A stretch of 64,000 nt of DNA from an uncultured Psychroserpens sp. (GTDB lineage Bacteria; Bacteroidota; Bacteroidia; Flavobacteriales; Flavobacteriaceae), in the NCBI RefSeq assembly GCF_947503375.1, contig NZ_CANNDQ010000004.1, positions 186,001 through 250,000 of the forward strand, in the 5' to 3' direction. The position numbers and the translations under genes are program-made. This document shows, one piece after another, positions 1-7,614 of the stretch (its first letter is position 1; each line of letters begins with the position of its first letter). The notes under the pieces are model-generated. The model searched no databases. It saw only the letters and a program-made list of their open reading frames with translations, and had not been told where the DNA came from.

Positions 1-370
1 CAGGATCAAGACCAAGGCCTCCGATGCCACGTGATGCTGTGTAATATTTAAAATAGTAATAACCCAATTGAAACAAAATTGCTCCTAATCCTGCCGATAT
101 GTATATGAAGAAAAACTTTTTAGAGCCAAGTTGTTGCTCAACAGCCGTACCAAACATCCATAAAGCAAACATATTAAACAGTATGTGTGTTGTTCCGCCA
201 TGCATGAACATATGCGTTATAACCTGCCATGGCTTGAATAAATCGTTCTCAGGAAAATATAATGCAAACCATTTGTAAAATAGCTCTCCATTTCCAATTG
301 TCATTGTGCCAATAAACATGATCACATTGATAATCAACAAATGCTTTACGGTATCAGTAATTCTCATCAT
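1..370 (-). CDS. Rhomboid family intramembrane serine protease (3' part missing)
   Basis: The first 123 residues are visible, read from two adjacent ATGs at 370 and 367; the rest lies beyond the window edge. A hydrophobic first segment (around residues 10-25) is followed by HMFMHGGTTHILFNMFALW, the typical rhomboid loop-1/TM2 motif, and then another membrane segment. The catalytic GxSG serine and the second histidine would lie outside the window, so activity cannot be judged. Rhomboids cleave transmembrane proteins inside the inner membrane. The start lies 6 bases after the mutL stop on the same strand, so the two are probably co-transcribed. Confidence 0.85.
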   Translation of the reverse strand, partial: MMRITDTVKHLLIINVIMFIGTMTIGNGELFYKWFALYFPENDLFKPWQVITHMFMHGGTTHILFNMFALWMFGTAVEQQLGSKKFFFIYISAGLGAILFQLGYYYFKYYTASRGIGGLGLDP

Positions 371-376
371 AACTAC

Positions 377-2233
377 TTACATGAATTTTTTATCAAAGTC
401 ATCAACACTCATCGTAATGAATGTGACTTTATTGGTAGGTGAAACCGAAGGTTCCTTGCAAGCAAACAAACTATTTACCAAATGTTCTTGTTCCATTATT
501 GTAAGTGACTGACCAGTTTTAACTGCCAAACTTTTAGACAGTGATTTTGCTAATAAATCTGTAGCACTAAAGTTACTATCAGGTACTTCTTGCTCTACGT
601 CATTAATCAATTGTTCAAGAATAATAGACACTTCACTTTCAGGTACATTTGCTGGTACTCCTGTAATTTCAATAGCACTAGCTTTAAACGCTGAAAACAC
701 AAATCCAGTATGTTCTAAATCTTCTTTTAACTGACCCAATAATTTCATTTCACTACAAGAGAACTCTAAGACTAGAGGAAATAATAATTGTTGACTTACA
801 GCTTCTTTAATAGTAGTATATTTTAGTAATCCTTCATAAAGTATGCGTTGGTGAGCACGATGCTGGTCTATGATTAGCATTCCTGATTTTATTGTGCTAA
901 TAATGTACTTATTGTGCAACTGGTATGTTGTTTGTGATACCTTATTCGAATTATCATCTGAAAAGAGTAATCCAGTTTCTGGTTCACTTTCTACCTCAAT
1001 TTCACTAAAATCATGATGGCTTTTTGTGCTTTTACTTTCTAAACCAACATATAGGCTCTCCCATTCTGCTGTATCTCTCTTATAAGTAGTAGAAATTCCT
1101 CTAGCTTTAACATTCGTTTTTTCTTCTTGAAATGGATTAAAAGTCCGATCTACTTCAACAGTTGGGTTAGAGATTGTCTTTTCTCTGTAACTATAAGGAG
1201 TGTCTAAGTTTTGATCATGCTCAAAATCTAAAACTGGTGCAATATTAAACTGGCCAAGACTATGCTTCACTGAAGAACGCAAAATTGCATACAACGTGTG
1301 CTCATCATCGAACTTAATTTCTGTTTTAGTTGGATGAATATTGATATCAATCGTTTTTGGGTCTACACTTAGATTTAAAAAATAGCTTGGGTAACTACCC
1401 TCTTTTAGTAAGCCATCAAATGCAGCATTAATAGCATGATTGAGGTAAGCACTTTTAATAAACCTATTATTCACAAAGAAAAACTGTTCGGTTTTGGTTT
1501 TTCTAGCAAACTCAGGCTTGGCCACAAATCCAGAGATTTTCAAAACTTCAGTTTCCTCTTCAACAGGCACCAACTTTTCATTGGTCTTATTCCCAAAAAT
1601 ATTTACAACGCGTTGTCTATAATTACTTTTAGGTAGATTAAAACTTTCACTACCATTGTGAAACATAACAAAAGTGATATCAGGATGTGCTAATGCTACT
1701 CTATGAAACTCATCAATGATATGACGTAATTCTACAGTATTTGACTTCAAAAAATTTCGTCGCGCTGGTATATTAAAAAACAAATGCTTAACAGCAATAG
1801 ATGTTCCCTTTGGTGTAACTATTACATCTTGCGACTTGACCACACTCCCTTCAATTTCAATTTGAGTCCCAAGTTCGGTTTGTTCTTGTTTGGTCTTTAA
1901 TTCTACATGAGCAATTGCTGCAATACTAGCTAAAGCTTCACCTCTGAATCCTTTAGTATTTAACCTAAATAAATCTTCTGCAGATTTTATTTTAGAGGTA
2001 GCATGGCGTTCAAAACTTAATCTCGCATCTGTAGTGCTCATTCCTTTGCCATCATCAATCACTTGTATTAATGTCTTGCCTGCATCTTTTACAATAAGTT
2101 TTACAAGTGACGCTTGAGCATCTATAGCATTCTCTAGAAGTTCTTTAACTACTGAAGCTGGACGCTGGACGACTTCGCCAGCAGCAATTTGATTTGCAAC
2201 ATGATCTGGTAAAAGTTGAATTATGTCTGCCAT
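377..2233 (-). CDS. mutL: DNA mismatch repair protein MutL
   Basis: MutL couples MutS mismatch recognition to downstream repair. The N-terminal GHKL ATPase is intact: ELLENAIDA at residues 31-39, DDGKGM at 60-65 and GFRGEA at 95-100. The length of 618 residues is normal. The C-terminal domain carries DQHRAHQRILYE (from about residue 456) where endonuclease-type MutL has DQHA(x)2E(x)4E. The Ala and the first Glu of the motif are replaced here, so nicking activity is not certain. The start ATG overlaps the stop of the upstream small membrane protein by one base (TAATG), implying translational coupling. Confidence 0.97.
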   Translation of the reverse strand: MADIIQLLPDHVANQIAAGEVVQRPASVVKELLENAIDAQASLVKLIVKDAGKTLIQVIDDGKGMSTTDARLSFERHATSKIKSAEDLFRLNTKGFRGEALASIAAIAHVELKTKQEQTELGTQIEIEGSVVKSQDVIVTPKGTSIAVKHLFFNIPARRNFLKSNTVELRHIIDEFHRVALAHPDITFVMFHNGSESFNLPKSNYRQRVVNIFGNKTNEKLVPVEEETEVLKISGFVAKPEFARKTKTEQFFFVNNRFIKSAYLNHAINAAFDGLLKEGSYPSYFLNLSVDPKTIDINIHPTKTEIKFDDEHTLYAILRSSVKHSLGQFNIAPVLDFEHDQNLDTPYSYREKTISNPTVEVDRTFNPFQEEKTNVKARGISTTYKRDTAEWESLYVGLESKSTKSHHDFSEIEVESEPETGLLFSDDNSNKVSQTTYQLHNKYIISTIKSGMLIIDQHRAHQRILYEGLLKYTTIKEAVSQQLLFPLVLEFSCSEMKLLGQLKEDLEHTGFVFSAFKASAIEITGVPANVPESEVSIILEQLINDVEQEVPDSNFSATDLLAKSLSKSLAVKTGQSLTIMEQEHLVNSLFACKEPSVSPTNKVTFITMSVDDFDKKFM

Positions 2234-2538
2234 TAGCGTTCTGAAAAGAATATAGAAAGGTCAAAATCTATTATAAACAGAAAAATCAAAATGAAGATTC
2301 CTACTAGAACCAATATGGTCTTATTGAATTCGTAATTATTCCTGTTTCTATTCTTTAATCTATTTTCATACCATTGACCAGAAAAATCATTTTCATTATA
2401 TGTATCGGCATATGCATCAAACTTTGTTTCATATTGTGAGGTATCTACATCTTTTTTACCATTATAATGCATCGGTGTATAATTAAACCTCTTATTCTTC
2501 GGTAAACCTTTTATTATAGTGAATCTTATTGGGCCCAT
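2233..2538 (-). CDS. Small membrane-anchored protein of unknown function, 101 aa
   Basis: I do not recognise a characterised family. The N-terminal 70 residues are polar and rich in Asn, Tyr and Lys and include KRFNYTPMHYNG near residues 16-27. Residues about 74-92 form one hydrophobic helix (LVLVGIFILIFLFII), followed by a short tail. It shares the (K/R)RFNYxP motif and layout with the next upstream gene (2550-2762), so the two look like distant paralogues. It is coupled to mutL by a one-base overlap. Such genes beside ribH are, from memory, sometimes labelled riboflavin synthase beta subunit, but the sequence shows no lumazine-synthase fold. Confidence 0.8.
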   Translation of the reverse strand: MGPIRFTIIKGLPKNKRFNYTPMHYNGKKDVDTSQYETKFDAYADTYNENDFSGQWYENRLKNRNRNNYEFNKTILVLVGIFILIFLFIIDFDLSIFFSER

Positions 2539-2549
2539 AATACAAATTA

Positions 2550-2762
2550 TTAAATATATCTGTTAAGTATATATATCAAGACAAAAAGCGAAACTAAAAC
2601 TATAATTAAAACTGGTAATGACGTAAATATACTTCCTCGTCGTTTATTACTATCTCGCATGTCATTCCATTTAGATTCCAAGTCGTCTCTCGGTTCTATC
2701 CTTTTTGAATCCTTAAAACGAGGCTTATAATTAAAACGTCTATTTTTTCTATTACTGAACAA
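2550..2762 (-). CDS. Small membrane-anchored protein of unknown function, 70 aa
   Basis: A basic, Arg/Lys-rich N-terminal half containing NRRFNYKPR (residues 7-15) is followed by one membrane helix (about residues 48-66). The predicted topology is a single-span anchor with a charged cytoplasmic head, as in its neighbour at 2233-2538. The two share the RFNYxP motif. A TAnnTTTG -7 element (2792-2799) sits about 30 bases upstream, so this is probably the first gene of the operon with the 101-aa protein, mutL and the rhomboid. The function is unknown. Confidence 0.75.
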   Translation of the reverse strand: MFSNRKNRRFNYKPRFKDSKRIEPRDDLESKWNDMRDSNKRRGSIFTSLPVLIIVLVSLFVLIYILNRYI

Positions 2763-2791
2763 ATTAATTATAAATTACACTTGATCTATCT

Positions 2792-2799
2792 CAAAAGTA
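2792..2799 (-). promoter_or_regulatory. Candidate Bacteroidota -7 promoter element for the mutL operon
   Basis: Read on the minus strand, this is TACTTTTG, a perfect TAnnTTTG match. It lies about 30 bases before the first small-protein start. The -33 position has only a T-run and no clear TTG. The prediction rests on the known Bacteroidetes sigma-factor consensus. Confidence 0.45.
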
Positions 2800-2854
2800 C
2801 TGAATTTACGAGAAAAAATAGCTGCTGAAGTCCTAAAAATTGTTAACAAAAATG

Positions 2855-3340
2855 TTATGCTTTGCGCCTTAATTCTGCCATTTTTATTGCAGCAATGGCA
2901 GCTTCAGCACCCTTATTACCATGCTTTCCTCCTGAACGGTCGATAGATTGTTGCATGGTATTATCTGTTAACACGCAAAAAATAACTGGTGTGTCAGTAG
3001 TGAGATTTAATTCTTTGATACCTTGTGTAACACCATCACAAACAAAATCAAAATGCTTTGTTTCGCCTTGAATAACACATCCAATAGCAATAACGGCATC
3101 AACATCTTGAGTAATCATTTTTTTAGAACCATAGATCAACTCAAAACTACCAGGAACATCCCATTTAATTATGTTTTTTGATAAAGTACCACAATCAATA
3201 AGCGCATCATAGGCACCTTGATACAAACCGTTGGTGATCGTGTCATTCCATTCTGAAACAACAATCCCAAATCGAAATGTTTTCGCATTTGGGATTGAGT
3301 TTTTATCGTAATGTGATAAGTTATGGTTTGCCGTAGCCAT
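2855..3340 (-). CDS. ribH: 6,7-dimethyl-8-ribityllumazine synthase (riboflavin pathway)
   Basis: This enzyme condenses 5-amino-6-ribitylamino-uracil with 3,4-dihydroxy-2-butanone 4-phosphate to make the direct precursor of riboflavin. The 161-residue length fits the family. Family motifs are seen in order: FRFGIVVSEWN (about 22-32), DVPGSFELIY (61-70), AIGCVIQGETKHFDFV (85-100, with the catalytic His at about 96) and GGKHGNKGAEAA near the C-terminus. The C-terminus has the usual basic ending. It directly follows the TPR gene with a 1-base gap, so the two are co-transcribed. Confidence 0.97.
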   Translation of the reverse strand: MATANHNLSHYDKNSIPNAKTFRFGIVVSEWNDTITNGLYQGAYDALIDCGTLSKNIIKWDVPGSFELIYGSKKMITQDVDAVIAIGCVIQGETKHFDFVCDGVTQGIKELNLTTDTPVIFCVLTDNTMQQSIDRSGGKHGNKGAEAAIAAIKMAELRRKA

Positions 3341-3341
3341 A

Positions 3342-4106
3342 TTATTCTTTTGCTTCTGCTCTTCCTATAAAGACATCAATATTAGCAGCCTCGGTAGAAC
3401 TAGAAAATTCTTCTTTAATTCGTTTGAAATTATTTAATGCCTTATCCGATTGCCCTAATTCTAAAGCAACATTAGCTGCTTTAAAAAGATACATAGGTGT
3501 TGTGTAATCATTCTTTGAAGCAGCTATGGCTTTTTCATAGTATTCAAGTGCCTGCTCAGGTTGATTCAATTGAACAAATGCATCTCCTATAGCACCTTTA
3601 GCAATAGGATTTAAAACAGCATCATCTGTTTTAAAATCACTTAAATGTTTAACAGTGTTTGTATAATCTTTAAGATTTAAATAAGCCATTCCTGCATAAT
3701 AATTGGCTAGATTTCCAGCTGGAGTACCTCCATATTCTTCAACAATATCTAACATTCCATACTTTCCTTCTCCACCATTGAGTGCAAGTGTGTATAAGGA
3801 ATCTTTAGCCGTACCTGTCACTGCTTCATCAAAATATTTCTGAGCAGTAAACATTTCGTTCATAGCTTCACTTGCTTTAGGCTCAGCAATAAATTTGTTA
3901 TAACCTAAATATCCTAAAACAATTGCAGCAGCTAATCCCACCACAATAAAAATATTCTTTTGATTTTTAACAGCCCAATCTTCAGCTTTAGAAGCGCCTT
4001 CATCTAAGGTATTAAAAACTTCAGCAGTTGTTGAGTTTTCTTCAATAGCTTCAACTTTCTCAGCTTTTGTTTTTGGTTTATATCCTCTTTTCTTATATGT
4101 TGCCAT
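3342..4106 (-). CDS. Membrane-anchored tetratricopeptide-repeat protein
   Basis: The 254 residues contain a charged N-terminus, one membrane helix at about 49-70 (IFIVVGLAAAIVLGYLGY) and then TPR-like helices, for example QPEQALEYYEKAIA and LELGQSDKALNNFKRI. The architecture resembles the YfgM/Tol-Pal-associated TPR proteins that are anchored in the inner membrane and face the periplasm. That assignment is an inference from layout rather than from a diagnostic motif. It lies first in a ribH operon, behind a TATTTTTG promoter element. In flavobacteria this gene commonly separates ribH from recF. Confidence 0.88.
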   Translation of the reverse strand: MATYKKRGYKPKTKAEKVEAIEENSTTAEVFNTLDEGASKAEDWAVKNQKNIFIVVGLAAAIVLGYLGYNKFIAEPKASEAMNEMFTAQKYFDEAVTGTAKDSLYTLALNGGEGKYGMLDIVEEYGGTPAGNLANYYAGMAYLNLKDYTNTVKHLSDFKTDDAVLNPIAKGAIGDAFVQLNQPEQALEYYEKAIAASKNDYTTPMYLFKAANVALELGQSDKALNNFKRIKEEFSSSTEAANIDVFIGRAEAKE

Positions 4107-4125
4107 AATTCTCTATTTGTGCCCG

Positions 4126-4133
4126 CAAAAATA
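4126..4133 (-). promoter_or_regulatory. Candidate -7 promoter element for the TPR gene and ribH
   Basis: The minus-strand sequence is TATTTTTG, a perfect TAnnTTTG match 20 bases before the TPR start codon. The -33 region about 19 bases further upstream reads TTT rather than TTG. Confidence 0.45.
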
Positions 4134-4226
4134 AAATTTTTATTGGGATTTAAAAGGTAAATTATTTGTTATTTTTACTTCTTCTTACTAGAAACAATAG
4201 TTAAACACAAAAATCAAGGTTGTTTT

Positions 4227-5306
4227 ATGATCTTAAAAACCCTTAGTTTGGTTAATTATAAGAATTTTGAAAGTCAAAATTTCGAGTTTGATAATAAAAT
4301 TAATTGTTTTGTAGGCTTTAATGGTGTAGGAAAAACCAATATCCTAGATGCTATTTATCATTTATCCTTTGGTAAAAGCTATTTTAACCCTGTGGCTACA
4401 CAAAACATCAATCATAATGCCGATTTTTTTGTTGTAGATGGTGTTTTCGACAAGCTTGAACGCACAGAAAAAATTATAGTTTCTCTCAAAAGAGGTCAAA
4501 AGAAAATAATCAAACGAAACGGTAAAGCTTACGATAAGTTTAGTGACCATATCGGTTTTATTCCTTTGGTCATTATTTCTCCTGCAGATCGTGATTTAAT
4601 CATTGAGGGAAGTGATACACGTCGTAAATTCATAGATAGTGTCATTTCACAAAGTAACAAAGCGTACCTCAACAACTTAATTAATTATAATAAAGTACTA
4701 GCTCAACGTAACGCACTTTTAAAATACTTTGCACTCAATAATACTTTTAATCAACAAACATTAGAAGTATATGATGACCAATTACATACTTATGGCCTTG
4801 AGATTTTCAAAACACGACATGAATTCTTAAAAGTCTTCATTCCAATTTTTAAGGATCGCTATGAAGCCATAAGTAATAACAACGAAAATGTAAACCTTAG
4901 CTATAAAAGTGATTTATATGATACTGATCTAAAAACATTACTTGCGCAAAGGGTTAGTAAAGATAAAGCGTTACAATATACAAGTGTTGGCATACATAAA
5001 GATGATTTGAGCTTTGAAATTGAAACACATCCTATAAAGAAGTTTGGAAGTCAAGGTCAACAAAAATCTTTTTTAATAGCTTTGAAACTAGCACAATTTG
5101 ATTTCGTAAAACAGCAAAGCGGTGTTACACCTCTACTACTTTTAGATGACATCTTTGATAAGTTAGACGAACAGCGCGTAGCGCAAATTATTAGCTTAGT
5201 AGATAATGAAAATTTCGGACAATTATTTATAAGTGACACTCATGCTGATCGTACAGAAAATGTAATTAAGCAAATTCATCAATCCTATAAAATTTTTAAA
5301 TTATAA
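4227..5306 (+). CDS. recF: DNA replication and repair protein RecF
   Basis: RecF is an SMC-like ATPase that works with RecO and RecR to load RecA at single-strand gaps. The Walker A motif GFNGVGKTN is at residues 30-38. The ABC signature region [17 protein letters not shown] lies at about 272-288, and Walker [13 protein letters not shown] starts near residue 303. The length (359) is normal. The gene is divergent from the TPR/ribH genes and is followed after one base by a lipoprotein gene, then by a DUF721 gene. Confidence 0.97.
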   Translation: MILKTLSLVNYKNFESQNFEFDNKINCFVGFNGVGKTNILDAIYHLSFGKSYFNPVATQNINHNADFFVVDGVFDKLERTEKIIVSLKRGQKKIIKRNGKAYDKFSDHIGFIPLVIISPADRDLIIEGSDTRRKFIDSVISQSNKAYLNNLINYNKVLAQRNALLKYFALNNTFNQQTLEVYDDQLHTYGLEIFKTRHEFLKVFIPIFKDRYEAISNNNENVNLSYKSDLYDTDLKTLLAQRVSKDKALQYTSVGIHKDDLSFEIETHPIKKFGSQGQQKSFLIALKLAQFDFVKQQSGVTPLLLLDDIFDKLDEQRVAQIISLVDNENFGQLFISDTHADRTENVIKQIHQSYKIFKL

Positions 5307-5307
5307 T

Positions 5308-5736
5308 ATGGCTAATAAAAATTTAGTATTTATTATCAGTTGTGTAATGATTACAATTTTTGGATGCTCTAAAGATCCTAACACGTATATAAATCATTTA
5401 AATGGTTATTGGGAAATTAAGAAAGTTTCGTTAAGCAATGGCACAGAGAAAGAGTATTCGTTTAGCGATACAATCGATTATATTGAAATAACCGATAGTT
5501 TAATAGGTTTTAGAACAAAACTCAAACCTAATCTTTCTGGTGGTTATGAAACCTCTTCTAATAGAGAACGTATTACTGTGAAAATAGTAAACGACAGTTT
5601 GCATTTGATGTACACTACGCCTTATTCTAATTGGAAAGAAACCGTTTTAAATGCTGATAAAGATCACTTATTAATCGTTAATACCAATAAAGATGTTTAT
5701 CTTTATAAAAGGTACGAGCCGCTCGTTTTTGAGTAA
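5308..5736 (+). CDS. Small lipoprotein of unknown function
   Basis: The 142-residue protein starts with a short basic N-terminus and a hydrophobic stretch ending in MITIFGC, a lipobox with the lipidated Cys at residue 20. The mature part begins SKDPNTYI, includes GYWEIKKVSL (a lipocalin-like or copper-resistance-like beta opening seen in many Bacteroidota lipoproteins) and is mostly predicted beta strand. The start ATG lies one base after the recF stop, so it is co-translated with recF. The exact function is unknown; the linkage to recF is probably positional. Confidence 0.85.
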   Translation: MANKNLVFIISCVMITIFGCSKDPNTYINHLNGYWEIKKVSLSNGTEKEYSFSDTIDYIEITDSLIGFRTKLKPNLSGGYETSSNRERITVKIVNDSLHLMYTTPYSNWKETVLNADKDHLLIVNTNKDVYLYKRYEPLVFE

Positions 5737-5754
5737 GGTTTTATTTGTATAAAT

Positions 5755-6051
5755 ATGGCAAAACGCAACAATGATCATTTACCTATTAGCGCTATCTTGA
5801 AAGAGTTTGTTAATTCAAATAATCTTCAATCAGGCTTAAACAAAGTAAATGTTAGAGAAGCTTGGGCAAAAATGATGGGCAACGGAGTTAATAACTACAC
5901 GACTAATATTGTCTTAGAGCGTGATACATTATATGTGCAATTAAGTTCTAGCGTATTACGTGAAGAATTGAGTTATGGTCGAGAAAAAATTATCAAGATG
6001 CTTAATGAATCTTTAGGAAAAGAGATCATTCGTAAACTCGTCTTGCGTTAA
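5755..6051 (+). CDS. DUF721 (DciA-like) protein
   Basis: The 98 residues match the DUF721 pattern: an N-terminal helix (ISAILKEFVNSNNLQSGLNKVNVREAW, first 36 residues) and then a beta-rich KH-like part ending in SSSVLREELSYGREKIIKMLNESLGKEII. DUF721 proteins include DciA, the ancestral loader or assistant of the replicative helicase DnaB. The position in a recF run supports a role in replication. Bacteroidota members are short and lack the C-terminal extension, so function is inferred from the family. It is followed by a strong hairpin terminator. Confidence 0.85.
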   Translation: MAKRNNDHLPISAILKEFVNSNNLQSGLNKVNVREAWAKMMGNGVNNYTTNIVLERDTLYVQLSSSVLREELSYGREKIIKMLNESLGKEIIRKLVLR

Positions 6052-6068
6052 ATTACAAGCTATATTAT

Positions 6069-6107
6069 AAAAATAAAAAGCACCATAAATTGGTGCTTTT
6101 TATTTTT
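6069..6107. terminator. Bidirectional rho-independent terminator
   Basis: A perfect 17-bp inverted repeat (6069-6085 with 6091-6107) has a GC-containing core GCACCA/TGGTGC and A- and T-rich outer arms around a 5-base loop. It lies between the convergent DUF721 and cyclophilin-FKBP genes and would serve both. Confidence 0.9.
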
Positions 6108-6121
6108 ATAATAGGGAATCA

Positions 6122-7054
6122 TTATTTAACATCCATCAACTCTACGTCAAATACCAATGTAGCATTTGGAGGAATTACACCACCAGCTCCAGCGGAACCA
6201 TAACCCAAATCACTTGGAATTACTAAACGTGCTTTATCTCCAACATTCAATAAGCAAATCCCTTCATCCCAACCTGGAATCACTTGACCTACACCAACTT
6301 GAAAATCTAAAGGCGTGTTTCTTTTATAAGATGAATCAAATACAGTTCCATCAGCCAATTGTCCTTTATAGTGTACAGATACCATGCTACCAGCTTCAGC
6401 AGGCTTTCCATTGCCTTTCTGAATGATTTGATAACGCAATCCGCTTTTTGTTTCATCAAATCCAGCAGCCAATTTATCTAACTCAGCTCTAGCTGCTTCG
6501 CGCTCAGCTTCAACACGTTTTTCTCGTGCACCTTCAAAAACTCTAAACGCCTCAACAGCATTAAATGATTCGGCTGCTTCTCCTACTCTTAATATCTCTA
6601 AAGTTTCTATTGCATCGTCTTGAGCAATGGCATCAACAACATCTTGACCTTTTAGCACTTTACCAAAAACTGTATGATTATTATCTAACCAAGGTGTTTC
6701 GACATGCGTGATAAAAAACTGACTACCATTAGTTCCTGGTCCAGCATTAGCCATAGAGAGCACTCCTGGTCTATCATGTTTTAGATCTGGATGAAACTCA
6801 TCATCAAACTTGTAACCTGGATTTCCTGTTCCAGTACCTTGAGGACAACCACCTTGGATCATAAAATCTGGAATTACTCTATGAAATTTCAATCCATCAT
6901 AATAAGGTTGCCCTTGTGGTTTAGCAGAATTTTCTAAATTTCCTTCAGCTAAAGCAACAAAATTACCAACCGTACCTGGTGTTTTCTCAAATTCTAAAGC
7001 GACTAAAATCTCGCCTTTTGTTGTATTGAATTTTGCGTATAAACCGTCTTGCAT
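6122..7054 (-). CDS. Fused cyclophilin-FKBP peptidyl-prolyl isomerase
   Basis: Two different prolyl-isomerase folds are joined in one 310-residue chain. The N-terminal cyclophilin domain (about 1-160) has [13 protein letters not shown] (57-69), [14 protein letters not shown], and [17 protein letters not shown] charged helical linker (about 172-200, [19 protein letters not shown]) follows. The C-terminal FKBP domain (about 205-310) has [26 protein letters not shown] and [24 protein letters not shown]. There is no signal peptide, so it is cytoplasmic. Such dual-family immunophilins are a known rare class. It has its own promoter element and the terminator at 6069-6107, so it is probably monocistronic. 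Confidence 0.95.
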   Translation of the reverse strand: MQDGLYAKFNTTKGEILVALEFEKTPGTVGNFVALAEGNLENSAKPQGQPYYDGLKFHRVIPDFMIQGGCPQGTGTGNPGYKFDDEFHPDLKHDRPGVLSMANAGPGTNGSQFFITHVETPWLDNNHTVFGKVLKGQDVVDAIAQDDAIETLEILRVGEAAESFNAVEAFRVFEGAREKRVEAEREAARAELDKLAAGFDETKSGLRYQIIQKGNGKPAEAGSMVSVHYKGQLADGTVFDSSYKRNTPLDFQVGVGQVIPGWDEGICLLNVGDKARLVIPSDLGYGSAGAGGVIPPNATLVFDVELMDVK

Positions 7055-7077
7055 TGTATTGTATTTTAATTGAGGTG

Positions 7078-7085
7078 CAAAGATA
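7078..7085 (-). promoter_or_regulatory. Candidate -7 promoter element for the cyclophilin-FKBP gene
   Basis: The minus-strand sequence is TATCTTTG, a perfect TAnnTTTG match, 24 bases before the start codon. No exact TTG is seen at -33 (CTG is present). Confidence 0.5.
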
Positions 7086-7167
7086 GGAAACTAAGTTATA
7101 TTTTTCAGCCTTAAGGTTGATATGATAAAACTTAAAATGCCTAGTTTTACCAAAATAAAAATGAGAC

Positions 7168-7614
7168 ATGAAATTCTCTTTAAACAAACTCTTAAGAAAG
7201 TCAGAAAAAGCTGTAACGTCTAGTCAAGATTCTGTAGATGAAATAATCAAAAATATTGAGCATATCCCTTTTGGTATTAGTGAAGCTAATGTATTATATG
7301 CTGGTTTAAATGAGTTAGGTGGTTATTACTTTTTTCAAACTGTTATTGTAGGTAGCTTTCAAATGAAGGTTAAAAATGGTGCTCAACTGATTGTTTTTAG
7401 TCATGATTTTGAATTGCAATTACAATCGGATATGCTAGAATTAGAATCAGACCATACAGATATTACTGGTCGATATATTACTAAAATTGATTTTCAAATC
7501 GAAGAAGTAGACGCAGCCAAAATAAAACGTTCATCAATAAAAGAAATACATTTAAAAAGTAAAAAACAAGGCGTTACATTTTCAATGTATGAATTAAGTG
7601 AGGAAGAAGCGTAG
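7168..7614 (+). CDS. Conserved protein of unknown function, 148 aa
   Basis: I do not recognise a named family. It is a soluble protein without a signal peptide or membrane helix. It has a basic N-terminus (MKFSLNKLLRKSEKA), a mixed central part with GGYYFFQTVIVGSFQMKVKNGAQL, and an acidic C-terminus (MYELSEEEA). The alternating pattern suggests a beta-sandwich or barrel. It is divergent from the cyclophilin-FKBP gene and convergent with recQ, the two stop codons lying directly side by side (TAG ends at 7614, recQ begins its stop at 7615). A real gene is supported by its length and protein-like composition. Confidence 0.75.
   Translation: MKFSLNKLLRKSEKAVTSSQDSVDEIIKNIEHIPFGISEANVLYAGLNELGGYYFFQTVIVGSFQMKVKNGAQLIVFSHDFELQLQSDMLELESDHTDITGRYITKIDFQIEEVDAAKIKRSSIKEIHLKSKKQGVTFSMYELSEEEA

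Noticed and set aside
2233..2762. Riboflavin synthase beta-subunit label for the two small proteins next to ribH
   Set aside because: They are membrane-anchored and show no lumazine-synthase motifs; the real enzyme is ribH at 2855-3340.
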